Assembly: GCF_026236535.1 (NCBI RefSeq)
Contig: NZ_JAHTMW010000003.1
Coordinates: 124,001-188,000, forward strand
Direction: 5' to 3'
Length of the DNA: 64,000 nucleotides
Origin: Streptomyces sp. SKN60
Lineage (GTDB): Bacteria; Actinomycetota; Actinomycetes; Streptomycetales; Streptomycetaceae
A program made the position numbers and the translations under genes. Under the pieces are notes generated by a model that had not been told where the DNA came from, ran no database searches, and saw only the letters and a list, made by a program, of their open reading frames with translations. This document shows positions 49,013-56,604 of this stretch, in pieces; position 1 is the stretch's first letter, and the number at the start of each line of letters is the position of its first letter.

Positions 49013-49954
49013 ATGACGGATGATCAGCTACGGACAGTCACCCGGACCCAGGGCAACAACGCGGCACTCAAGACCGGGGCCGTCAGGCCGCACGGCTTCT
49101 CCTTCGACTTCGAGGAAGTCCCGGTCCTCGTGCACGCCTTCCGCCGCATGGTCCGCGAACACGCCTACGACGTCAGCGAGATGGCGCTCACCACCTATCT
49201 GGTGGCCAAGGAGCACGGCGCCCGCTTCACGGCCGTGCCGGCCTTCCTGGTACGCGGCTTCCACCACGGCGCGATCCACCACCACACCGCCGCCCCCGTC
49301 ACCGACCCCAAGGAGCTCGAAGGCCGCCGGGTCGGCGTCAGCCGCGGCTACACCGTCACCACCGGGGTGTGGGCCCGCGCCGTGCTCCAGGAGGAGCACG
49401 GGGTCGACCTGTCCAAGGTCACCTGGGTGCTCTCCGGCGACGAGCACGTGGCCGACTACACGCCGCCCGGCAACGTGGAGTCCCTCGCGCCGGGCCGTAC
49501 TCTCGAAGAGGCCCTCACGGAGGGTGACTTGGCGGCCGTGATCGGCGTCCAGCCGCGGTCCGAGCAGGTCGTCCCGCTGCTTCCGGACGCCGAGAAGGCG
49601 GGCTACCGGGCCCTCACCGAGCGCGGCCTGTTCCCCGTCAACCACCTGGTCGTGGTCCGCGACGAGCTCCTGGAGAAGGACCCCGAGCTGGCCGCGCATG
49701 TCTTCGACGCCTTCGCCCGCGCCAAGCAGGCGTACGTGGAGCGGCTGCGGGCCGGCGAGGGCGACACCGCCACCGACGCCCTGCACCGCCGGGTCATGCG
49801 GCTGACCGGCGCCGACCCGCTGCCGTACGGGATCGAGCCCAACCGGCACGTCCTGGAGACGCTGCTGCGGCACGCGGTGGACCAGCGGATCCTGCGCCGA
49901 CCGCGCCCGCTGGAGGAGCTGTTCGCACCGGCCACCCTGGACCTGGTGGGCTGA
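49013..49954 (+). CDS. Pht5-like decarboxylase/SBP-fold protein, copy B
   Basis: 313 residues, without a signal peptide. It is related to copy A in layout: FDFEEVPVLVHAFRRMVREHAYDVSEMAL parallels the copy A segment LPVEETFFRMMRHREFEVAEMSLS, and both end with a LEELFAP/PEELFAP motif. It could decarboxylate a different intermediate of the same route or sense it. Gene order places it first in a two-gene unit with the RpiB-like gene, directly after the operator. Confidence 0.75.
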   Translation: MTDDQLRTVTRTQGNNAALKTGAVRPHGFSFDFEEVPVLVHAFRRMVREHAYDVSEMALTTYLVAKEHGARFTAVPAFLVRGFHHGAIHHHTAAPVTDPKELEGRRVGVSRGYTVTTGVWARAVLQEEHGVDLSKVTWVLSGDEHVADYTPPGNVESLAPGRTLEEALTEGDLAAVIGVQPRSEQVVPLLPDAEKAGYRALTERGLFPVNHLVVVRDELLEKDPELAAHVFDAFARAKQAYVERLRAGEGDTATDALHRRVMRLTGADPLPYGIEPNRHVLETLLRHAVDQRILRRPRPLEELFAPATLDLVG

Positions 49955-49957
49955 GCC

Positions 49958-50401
49958 ATGCGCATCGCGATCGCCGGTGACCACAACGGCTTCCGGCTCA
50001 AGGGCCGGCTCGTCGCCCGGCTCGCCGCGGCCGGCCACACGGTGGCGGACCTGGGCAGCCACACGCCCGACGAGGTCGACTACCCGGAGCTGTGCGTACG
50101 GGTGTGTGCCCGGGTGACCGGGGGCACGGCCGACCGGGGCATCGTGCTCGGCGGCAGCGGCCTGGGCGAGACCATCGCCTGCAACAAGCTGCCGGGCATC
50201 CGCGCCGGGCTCTGCCCCGATCTGTGGTTCACCCGGATCTCGCGCGGCAACAACGACTCCAACGTACTGGTCCTGCCCGCCAAGGTCCTTGAGGCCGAGG
50301 AGGCCGAGCAGATCGTGGAGACCTGGCTGACGACCCCCTTCAAGGGCGGCGTCCACCAGCGCCGGATGGACCAGATCGCCGCCCTGGAGCAGCAGGGCTG
50401 A
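49958..50401 (+). CDS. RpiB/LacAB-family isomerase
   Basis: 147 residues. MRIAIAGDHNGFRLKGRL and GIVLGGSGLGETIACNKLPGIRAGL are typical of the ribose-5-phosphate isomerase B family. As in the mycobacterial type, the Cys base is replaced and a Glu (GET) is available. The usual HN of the ring-opening motif is changed to GN (SRGNNDSN). It lies three bases after copy B. Given the cluster it may isomerise a carbonyl pathway acid rather than ribose-5-phosphate. That is inference. Confidence 0.82.
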   Translation: MRIAIAGDHNGFRLKGRLVARLAAAGHTVADLGSHTPDEVDYPELCVRVCARVTGGTADRGIVLGGSGLGETIACNKLPGIRAGLCPDLWFTRISRGNNDSNVLVLPAKVLEAEEAEQIVETWLTTPFKGGVHQRRMDQIAALEQQG

Positions 50402-50410
50402 GGCGCGTGG

Positions 50411-50453
50411 AACGGCCGCCGGCCCCGGGGGTGACCCGGGGCCGGCGGCCGTT
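50411..50453. terminator. Strong intrinsic terminator between convergent genes
   Basis: A perfect 19-bp stem (AACGGCCGCCGGCCCCGGG with its complement) and a 5-base loop GGTGA. It separates the RpiB-like gene from the oxygenase operon end. Confidence 0.9.
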
Positions 50454-50467
50454 CGCATCTCCCGGGG

Positions 50468-51325
50468 TCACGCCCCGGAGGCCCCCGCGAGGAAGGACAG
50501 GATCCGCTCCGGGGCGGTCGTGTCCGTCTGCTCGGCGACCGGCACGTCCCAGTACTCGTTGACCGGCAGGCACTCCTGCAGATAGCGCGCCGCCGAGGGC
50601 GCGTGGGAGGTGTCCTCGCCCGGCACGATCAGAGCCGGCACCCGCAGGGTGAGCAGGTCCTCCGGCTCCGCGCCCGGCACCGTGTCCCGGTCGAAGAGCA
50701 GCCGGGCGCTGCCGGTCACCAGGGTGCGGTACCGCTCCGGATCGCAGGCGGCGTACTCCTTCGCGAACCGCGCGTCGTGGCGCAGCACATGGGCCCAGGG
50801 CCCGACCCGGGGGTCCTTGGAGAAGCCGTCCCCGGTGGACCGCGCCAGCTCCACCACGCCCCGCAGCCCGTGCTCGGCCGCGTGGGCGAGGTGGGCGTCG
50901 AAGCGCTGGTGCTGCTTGCGCCGGTAGTGCACGCCGCCGGCCGGCGAGTAGAGGACCATGCCCGCGACCCGTTCGGGCCGGGCGACGGCGAGCGCGGCGG
51001 CGGTGGAGCAGCCGACGCAGCCGCCGATGAGGTAGGTCCGGTCGATGCCCAGGTGGTCGAGCAGGCCGAGGCCCTGGCGTACGTACCCCTCCCAGGTCAG
51101 GCGTTCCAGCCGGCCGCCGGAGCGGCCGGACTCGCGCCGGTCGAAGGTGATGCACGTGTAGTGCTCCGCCAGGCGGTCGAGGAGGCCGAGCCGTCGGTAG
51201 ACGCCGGTGGTGTGCCAGGCCTCCAGGCTGGAGTCGAAGCCGCCGGGCGAGAACATCAGGAGCGGCGGCCCGTCCCCGGTGGTCTCGTAGCGGGTGGTGA
51301 TCCCGTCGATGAGGGCGGTGGGCAC
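50468..51325 (-). CDS. Alpha/beta hydrolase with Cys at the nucleophile position
   Basis: 285 residues. LLMFSPGGFDSSLEAWHTTG, THYTCITFDRRESGRSGG-like and ALIVPGEDTSHAP are fold markers. The nucleophile elbow reads GGCVG, placing Cys103 where Ser is usual, as in dienelactone hydrolases. The final catalytic His segment (GGH in relatives) reads PVAEQTDTTAPE, with no His. It could be a C-C bond hydrolase, lactonase or a non-hydrolytic relative. GTG start 51325 is three bases after the PanB-like stop. It is last in the ferredoxin-oxygenase operon. Confidence 0.8.
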   Translation of the reverse strand: MPTALIDGITTRYETTGDGPPLLMFSPGGFDSSLEAWHTTGVYRRLGLLDRLAEHYTCITFDRRESGRSGGRLERLTWEGYVRQGLGLLDHLGIDRTYLIGGCVGCSTAAALAVARPERVAGMVLYSPAGGVHYRRKQHQRFDAHLAHAAEHGLRGVVELARSTGDGFSKDPRVGPWAHVLRHDARFAKEYAACDPERYRTLVTGSARLLFDRDTVPGAEPEDLLTLRVPALIVPGEDTSHAPSAARYLQECLPVNEYWDVPVAEQTDTTAPERILSFLAGASGA

Positions 51326-51328
51326 GGC

Positions 51329-52246
51329 TCAGCCCTCCTTGTCCGCGGGCGAGACGGGCTCGGCGGTCTCGGCGGGCGGCACCGGAATGCCGCCCGCGAT
51401 CTGCCGGGCCGCGCGCACGTCCTCGGCGTACGCCGTGAGCGCGTCGAATGCGGTACGGGCGACCTGGGCGTACGTCTCCGGCGGGTCGTCCAGGGCCTGG
51501 GCGGAGTAGCCGATCGCGGCGTTGGCCATGCGCATCCGGCCGTCCAGCCAGGGGCCGCCGCCGAAGCCGCCCACGACCGGCACGGAGACCGCGGCGGCCA
51601 CCGCGGCGCCCACCACGGGCCCGGAGTTGGTGAAGTTCAGCAGGACGGCGCCGGCCTCCTCCAGGCGCTTGGCCTCGGCGACCATCGCCTCCAGCATCTC
51701 CTCCGGCACCTGTTCGGCGGCCGAGGGGACCCCGCGGTACTCCACGCCGTAGCGCAGGGCGGTCTGCGGGGTGATGCCGAACTGGGCGAACACCGGGACG
51801 CCGGCCCGGGTGACGGCCTCGACCGCCTCCGGAAAGTCGGCGGCGCCGTCCAGCTTGACCAGGTCGACGCCGGCCTCCTTGGCGAAGCGGATCGCCGCCC
51901 GTACGGCGGCCGCGCCGCCCTCCTGGAGCGGGCCGTAGGGGAAGTCGGCGCTCAGCAGGGCGCGCCGGGTGCCGCGCCGTACCGCCTTGGTGACCACCAG
52001 CATCTCGTCCAGGGTGATCTCCAGGGGGTTGGTGTGCCCCCATAGGTTCACCCCGACGGTGTCGCCGACCGAGATCAGGTCGGCCCCGGCCCGGTCGGCG
52101 ATGCGGGCCATCGGGCAGTCCCAGGCCACCACTCCGACGATCTTGCGCTTCTCGTCCTTCATGCGGCGCAGCGCGTTCAGCGTCACCTTGTCGGTCTTCT
52201 TGTCCTGCGCCTTGTCCGTCATCTTGTCCGTCGCCTTGTCCGTCAC
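51329..52246 (-). CDS. Divergent PanB-like protein (ketopantoate hydroxymethyltransferase family)
   Basis: 305 residues. After a repetitive charged leader the TIM-barrel matches PanB: MARIADRAGADLISVGDTVG (metal Asp), LLSADFPYGPLQ (second Asp), VDLVKLDGA (Lys), VPVFAQFGITPQTA. The catalytic Glu segment LECVP of PanB is LNFTN here, so ordinary ketopantoate synthesis is unlikely. It may act on a 2-oxo acid or use a C1 unit released by the oxygenase, as inference only. GTG 52246 has AAGGAG 10 bases upstream. It is co-transcribed with the oxygenase. Confidence 0.8.
   Translation of the reverse strand: MTDKATDKMTDKAQDKKTDKVTLNALRRMKDEKRKIVGVVAWDCPMARIADRAGADLISVGDTVGVNLWGHTNPLEITLDEMLVVTKAVRRGTRRALLSADFPYGPLQEGGAAAVRAAIRFAKEAGVDLVKLDGAADFPEAVEAVTRAGVPVFAQFGITPQTALRYGVEYRGVPSAAEQVPEEMLEAMVAEAKRLEEAGAVLLNFTNSGPVVGAAVAAAVSVPVVGGFGGGPWLDGRMRMANAAIGYSAQALDDPPETYAQVARTAFDALTAYAEDVRAARQIAGGIPVPPAETAEPVSPADKEG
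52184..52243. repeat. 12-base in-frame tandem repeat at the 5' end of the PanB-like gene
   Basis: Five units of 12 bases encode TDKA, TDKM, TDKA, QDKK and TDKV just after the start codon. Three units are nearly identical (ACGGACAAG plus a variable codon). Repeat slippage could alter leader length without breaking the frame. Confidence 0.8.
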
Positions 52247-52283
52247 AGGTTCCGCACTCCTTTCTCGTACTCGGTGTCAGGGT

Positions 52284-52763
52284 CTAGACCCGGAGCGCGG
52301 TGAGCAGTTCGAGGACGTCGCCCTCGTCGGCGGAGCGCAGCAGCACCCGGGCGTACGGCCGCAGCGCGGCGACCGCGTCACCGGCCTCGTATCCCTCCCC
52401 GAGCACCACGCCGGCCGTCGTGATGCCGCGCCGCCGGCAGATGCCGCCGATGGCGGCGGCCACCCGGTGGCCGCGGTCCTCGGTGGCGAGGACGACCACC
52501 ACGTCGGTGCGGGCGATCACCCCGTCCAGCGGGACGGGCGTGCCGTCGAGCCGGTGCAGGGTCTCGGTGCTGACGGCGGTGTAGAAGCGGGCGCCGGCCC
52601 AGGTGCGGGCGGCGAGCCGGCGGGCCACCGCGGCCGCGCGGGCGTCGAGGGCGACGATCCGCGCGGTCCGGGCGGGGGTGATGGGTGCGTCGATGCGGAA
52701 GCGGGACTCGTGGGCCGAGGCGGCCCGGGCGCTCTCGCTCAGGTGCGGGGTGGCCGGGGTCAT
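52284..52763 (-). CDS. Hypothetical protein of the oxygenase operon
   Basis: 159 residues, unrecognised. The second half, VDGVIARTDVVVVLATEDRGHRVAAAIGGICRRRGITTAGVVLGEGYEAG, suggests alternating strands and helices of a Rossmann-like domain. The first half is helical and charged (ARTARIVALDARAAAVARRLAARTW). There is no signal or membrane helix. It lies three bases after the Rieske oxygenase gene and 37 bases before the PanB-like gene, so it is clearly part of the operon. A palindrome GGGTCTAGACCC spans its stop codon at 52280-52291. Confidence 0.7.
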   Translation of the reverse strand: MTPATPHLSESARAASAHESRFRIDAPITPARTARIVALDARAAAVARRLAARTWAGARFYTAVSTETLHRLDGTPVPLDGVIARTDVVVVLATEDRGHRVAAAIGGICRRRGITTAGVVLGEGYEAGDAVAALRPYARVLLRSADEGDVLELLTALRV

Positions 52764-52766
52764 GGC

Positions 52767-54053
52767 TCAGACCGTGGTCTGCGGGGCGCCCGGCACGACC
52801 TTGACCGCGTCCCGGCAGGAGTCCAGGAAGGACTCCGCCTGCGGCAGCACGACCGCGGCCGAGCGGACCTTGTGGTGCTCGGGGTCGACGCCGGGCGGGA
52901 CGACGCCCTCGTCGCGCAGGGCGAGGGCGGCCTTCCGCAGCTTCTGGCGGGCCTTGATGATGCCGCTGTCGGCGGGTACCAGGCGTTCCTTGGTGCGGTC
53001 GACGATCGGGCCCATCGACTCCTGCAGCGAGGCGTCCTGCATGGCGATGCCGGCGACGCCGGAGTAGGTCTCGCCGCGCCGCTGCGCCTCGCGGTCGATC
53101 AGATAGTCGTTGTCCATGTTGGCGACCGGCCGGTAGGTGCCGGGGACGGTCCTGCTGTGGACGCCGTGGCCGTCGATCATCGCCTGCCGCTCGGTCCCGG
53201 TGAGCGCGCGGACCGGGTGGTAGTCGAAGGAGTACGTCCAGCAGTTCTCGTCGTCGATCGGCACCCACCAGTGGCCGTGCACGGGGTGGTCGCCGCGCGG
53301 CGGCACCATCGTGAAGGACGGCATCACCCAGGGGGTGATGCGCCAGTAGTAGCTGCCCTCCTCGGCGTTGCGCCGGGCGCCGACGAACAGGCCGCCCTCG
53401 GAGTCGGCGACCTCGAAGAAGGGCTTGGTGTCGTTCATGTTGTACTCGTTGCCCTTCGCGCCCTTGAACAGCGGGTCGCTCTTGAGGCCGCCGGAGTGCA
53501 GGAAGGTGACGTGACTGGAGTCGATGCCGCCCTCGAAGGCCTGCAGCCAGTTGCACTGCTGCCAGCGCTTGGAGGTGTAGGTCTGCTCGGCCGGCACGTG
53601 CACCCACTCGAACTCGGGCGGTTCGGGCCGGGTGGCCCGGTCGCCCATGTGGGTCCACAGCACGTCGCCGATCTTGACCAGCGGGTACGAGGTGAGCCTG
53701 ACGTTCGCACAGAAGCTGGAGTTGTCGGCCTCGGAGGGCACTTCGGTGCACTGGCCGGTGACGTCGTACTTCCAGCCGTGGTACGGGCAGCGCAGCCCGC
53801 CCTCCTCGTTGCGGCCGAACCACAGCGAGGCTCCGCGGTGGGCGCAGAACTCGTCGATCAGTCCGTAGCGGCCCTCGCTGTCGCGGAAGGCGATCATGCG
53901 CTCGGAGAGCAGCTTGACGCGGACGGGCGGGCAGTCGTTCTCCGGCAGCTCCTCGGCCAGCAGGGCCGGGATCCAGTACTGCCGGAACAGCTCGCCCATC
54001 GGTGTGCCGGGGCCGGTCTGGGTGAGCAGTTCGTTGATCTCTTTGCGGAGCAC
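52767..54053 (-). CDS. Rieske non-haem iron oxygenase, phthalate 4,5-dioxygenase (Pht3)-like
   Basis: 428 residues. The Rieske 2Fe-2S site is CAHRGASLWFGRNEEGG...CPYHGW (CxH...CxxH). The catalytic mononuclear iron site is in EGGIDSSHVTFLH. The C-terminal NDYLIDREAQRR and GIAMQDASLQESMGPIVDRT are typical of the Pht3/OphA2 group that also includes aryl-ether demethylases such as LigX. It oxygenates or demethylates an aromatic acid with O2 and electrons from the ferredoxin. The GTG start at 54053 has AGGGA six bases upstream. No small beta subunit is present, as in this group. Confidence 0.9.
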   Translation of the reverse strand: MLRKEINELLTQTGPGTPMGELFRQYWIPALLAEELPENDCPPVRVKLLSERMIAFRDSEGRYGLIDEFCAHRGASLWFGRNEEGGLRCPYHGWKYDVTGQCTEVPSEADNSSFCANVRLTSYPLVKIGDVLWTHMGDRATRPEPPEFEWVHVPAEQTYTSKRWQQCNWLQAFEGGIDSSHVTFLHSGGLKSDPLFKGAKGNEYNMNDTKPFFEVADSEGGLFVGARRNAEEGSYYWRITPWVMPSFTMVPPRGDHPVHGHWWVPIDDENCWTYSFDYHPVRALTGTERQAMIDGHGVHSRTVPGTYRPVANMDNDYLIDREAQRRGETYSGVAGIAMQDASLQESMGPIVDRTKERLVPADSGIIKARQKLRKAALALRDEGVVPPGVDPEHHKVRSAAVVLPQAESFLDSCRDAVKVVPGAPQTTV

Positions 54054-54118
54054 GGAGTTTCCCTTCGGATGCTGGGGCCCCGGGGCGGGGCGACTGCTGC
54101 AGCGGGGTGTGCGGGGGC

Positions 54119-54442
54119 TCAGGACTCGTGCGGCGGGACGTCCACGATCAGTCCCGACAGCTCCTGGGTGAGCGTGATCTGGCAGGCCAGGCGGCTGGTC
54201 GCGCGCCGCTCCGACACCGCGAGGTCGAGCAGGTCGTCCTCCATGTCGCCGGGCGGGCCGACGCGTTCGGCGAACTCCTCGCGCACCCACACGTGGCAGG
54301 TGGCGCAGGACTGGTTGCCGCCGCACTCGGCGACGATGCCCGGGACGCCGTTGCGGACGGCGGCGGACATCAGGGAGTCGCCCGGCGGGGCGTCGACGAT
54401 GTGCTGGGGCCCGTCGGAGGTGGCGAAGATGACCTTCGGCAA
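54119..54442 (-). CDS. 2Fe-2S ferredoxin for the Rieske oxygenase
   Basis: 107 residues. AECGGNQSCATCHVWV with RLACQITLT gives the four Cys of adrenodoxin/putidaredoxin-type ferredoxins (Cx5Cx2C...C). It carries electrons from the reductase at 43784 to the oxygenase. I chose TTG 54442 as start because GGAGG is 5 bases upstream and the mature-like PKVIFATSDG begins there; an upstream extension would have no typical fold. First gene of the five-gene operon, 65 bases before the oxygenase. Confidence 0.9.
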   Translation of the reverse strand: MPKVIFATSDGPQHIVDAPPGDSLMSAAVRNGVPGIVAECGGNQSCATCHVWVREEFAERVGPPGDMEDDLLDLAVSERRATSRLACQITLTQELSGLIVDVPPHES

Positions 54443-54536
54443 GGTCCCTCCCTCTTCTCGAAGTTGACCGTTCCCGTACCGGCGGGCCACGGGCCGGCAT
54501 GCGCTGCCCTGGCCCGTGGTCCGGCTTGTCCGGCTT

Positions 54537-54556
54537 ATGGTCTGTCCATTAGACCA
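54537..54556. promoter_or_regulatory. FadR-type operator, site 3
   Basis: ATGGTCTGTCCAT at 54537-54549 differs from site 2 by one base. An overlapping larger inverted repeat TGGTCT-7 bases-AGACCA spans 54538-54556. It lies between the divergent ferredoxin operon and the GpmA-like gene. Confidence 0.75.
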
Positions 54557-54597
54557 GATGCTTGAACGCGGAAACAAGAGACGGAAGAGGACCCGCC

Positions 54598-55350
54598 ATG
54601 CCCCGCCCCCTGACCCTGGTGCTGCTGCGCCACGGCGAGAGCCACGGGAACGCCCGCGGCACCTTCACCGGCTGGATCGACACACCCCTCACCGCACGCG
54701 GTGAGCAACAGGCCCGCGAGGCCGGTCACTTGCTGCTCGGCCACGGACTCCGCCCCACCCGCGCGCACAGCTCGAACCTCGTCCGCGCCATTCGCACCTG
54801 CACCCTCGCCCTGGCCGCCGCGCACTGCCCGGACGTCTCGCCAGGCCACACCTGGCGCCTCAACGAGCGCCACTACGGGGCCCTTCAGGGCCTGGAGCGC
54901 AGCGTGGTCCGCGCCCGGTACGGAGCGGAGGCCTACCGGCGCTGGCGCCGTTCCGTGGACGCCGTACCGCCCCCGCTGCCCGAGCACGAGGCGGCCGGCT
55001 ACGCGGGGGATCCGCGCTACGGCGGCCTGGACGCGGCGCGACTGCCGCGCAGCGAGTCGCTCGCGGACGTGCTCGCCCGGCTGCTGCCGTACCTGGACGG
55101 GGTGGTGGCGCCGGAGCTGCGGGCCGGCCACACCGTACTCGTCACCGCGCACAGCAACTCGCTGCGCGCCCTGGTCTCCCACCTGGACGGACTGACCCCG
55201 GAGGAGACGGCGGAACGTAATATTCCGACCGGCATGCCGCTCTGCTACGAACTGGACGCGCAGCTGCGGCCGCTACTGCGCGGCGGCCGCTACCTGGACC
55301 CGGAGGCCGCCCGCTCGGCCGCCAAATCCGTGGCCGAGCAGGGCTTTTAA
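54598..55350 (+). CDS. GpmA-like phosphoglycerate mutase/phosphatase family protein
   Basis: 250 residues. The catalytic LLRHGESHGNARGTFTGWIDTPL, SNLVRAIRT, LNERHYGALQG (Glu) and VLVTAHSNSLRALVSHLDG (second His) make a full cofactor-dependent mutase active site. ATG 54598 has GGAAGAGG upstream. A glycolytic mutase in an aromatic island is unexpected. It may be a spare gpm gene feeding gluconeogenesis from pyruvate/oxaloacetate, or a phosphatase with another substrate. Confidence 0.85.
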   Translation: MPRPLTLVLLRHGESHGNARGTFTGWIDTPLTARGEQQAREAGHLLLGHGLRPTRAHSSNLVRAIRTCTLALAAAHCPDVSPGHTWRLNERHYGALQGLERSVVRARYGAEAYRRWRRSVDAVPPPLPEHEAAGYAGDPRYGGLDAARLPRSESLADVLARLLPYLDGVVAPELRAGHTVLVTAHSNSLRALVSHLDGLTPEETAERNIPTGMPLCYELDAQLRPLLRGGRYLDPEAARSAAKSVAEQGF

Positions 55351-55402
55351 CGCCGTATATCCGGAGCCCGCAGATCCGTTGACGGGTCAACTTGATGGAC
55401 TT

Positions 55403-55415
55403 ATGGTTCTACCAA
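55403..55415. promoter_or_regulatory. FadR-type operator, site 4
   Basis: ATGGTTCTACCAA with a perfect core TGGT-TCT-ACCA (55404-55414). It lies between the GpmA-like gene and the cupin gene, 54 bases before the latter start. Confidence 0.8.
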
Positions 55416-55468
55416 TCCCAGCCTTCGTACGCCCCGGTCAGTGGCGGCACCAATCAGGAAGGGTCCCG

Positions 55469-56596
55469 ATGTCCAAGGACGCCATCGTCGACGACACGTT
55501 CGCAGCGAAGTTCGCAACCGAGAAGGACTCCCCGTACACCCGCTGGGTCGCAGACGAAGGTCTCGACATCATCGCCGCGCACTACATCCCGGATCTGCGC
55601 ACTGTGGAGCTCAAGCCCTGGGAGCGCCGCGGCGGGCGCGGGGTCTTCATCAACCACGAGGCCACCCGCACCTCCAACGACTGCTACGTGTGCGAGATCC
55701 CGGCCGGCGGCGCGCTGGCCCCGCAGCGCCAGCTGTTCGAGGAGCAGATCCTGGTCCTCGACGGCCAGGGCTCGACCCGGGTGTGGAACGACAAGGGCGA
55801 CTCGGTCACCTTCGAGTGGCAGACCGGCTCGATCTTCGCCATCCCGCTCAACGCGCACCACCAGCACTTCAACGGCTCCGGCCGGAAGGCCGCGCGCTTC
55901 GTGTCCTCCACGAACATGCCGCCGGTCATCAACCTCTACGGCGACCCGGAGTTCGTCTTCGACACCCCGCGCGACTTCCCGGAGCGCTTCAACGGCGAGC
56001 CCGACTACTTCTCCCCCAAGGGCGAGCAGCGGGGCCTGCTCCTCGACACCAACTTCGTGGCGGACTCGGTGAGCCTGCCGCTGGTGGAGGCCAAGGAGCG
56101 CGGCGCCGGCGGCGGCCACATCCGCTTCACCATGGCCAAGGGCTCGATGAACAGCCACATCTCGCAGTTCCCCACGGCCACGTACAAGAAGGGTCACCGG
56201 CACGGTCCCGGTGCCCACGTCATCATCCTGTCCGGCGAGGGCTACAGCCTGATGTGGCCGGAGGGCGAGGAGCCGCGCCGCTACGAGTGGGGCCCCGGCT
56301 CGCTCATCGTGCCGCCGAACATGTGGTTCCACCAGCACTTCAACACCAGCACCGAGCCGAGCCGCTATCTCGCCTTCAAGCACGAGGTCGTCTCCGTGCG
56401 CAACGCCCAGGGCGTGCCGAAGGCGTGGATCAGCCGGCGCATCGGCGGGGACCAGATCGACTACGCCGACGAGTCCGCCTTCGTGCGCGACACCTTCCGC
56501 GAGGCCCTCGCCAAGCACGCCATGACCCCGCGGATGGACGCCATCTACGCATCGGAGCTGGAGACCCTGCCGCCGCTGCCCGGCGCCGAAGGCTGA
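55469..56596 (+). CDS. Bicupin protein, of the type found beside eutA genes
   Basis: 375 residues with two cupin barrels. The first lacks the usual His pair in motif 1 (PQRQLFEEQILVLDGQG) but keeps motif 2 (GSIFAIPLNAHHQHFN). The second has both (KKGHRHGPGAHVIILSGEG and GSLIVPPNMWFHQHFN), so one metal site is likely, in the C-terminal barrel. Relatives are often labelled ethanolamine ammonia-lyase activating proteins, matching the eutA-like gene 9 bases downstream. Function could also be an Fe-dependent dioxygenase. AGGAAGGG precedes the ATG. Confidence 0.8.
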   Translation: MSKDAIVDDTFAAKFATEKDSPYTRWVADEGLDIIAAHYIPDLRTVELKPWERRGGRGVFINHEATRTSNDCYVCEIPAGGALAPQRQLFEEQILVLDGQGSTRVWNDKGDSVTFEWQTGSIFAIPLNAHHQHFNGSGRKAARFVSSTNMPPVINLYGDPEFVFDTPRDFPERFNGEPDYFSPKGEQRGLLLDTNFVADSVSLPLVEAKERGAGGGHIRFTMAKGSMNSHISQFPTATYKKGHRHGPGAHVIILSGEGYSLMWPEGEEPRRYEWGPGSLIVPPNMWFHQHFNTSTEPSRYLAFKHEVVSVRNAQGVPKAWISRRIGGDQIDYADESAFVRDTFREALAKHAMTPRMDAIYASELETLPPLPGAEG

Positions 56597-56604
56597 GCAC
56601 GCAC

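Noticed and set aside
52280..52291. GGGTCTAGACCC palindrome as a sixth FadR-type operator
   Set aside because: It lacks the three-base spacer of TGGTNNNACCA, and lies at the end of a gene inside an operon. It is kept only as a note.
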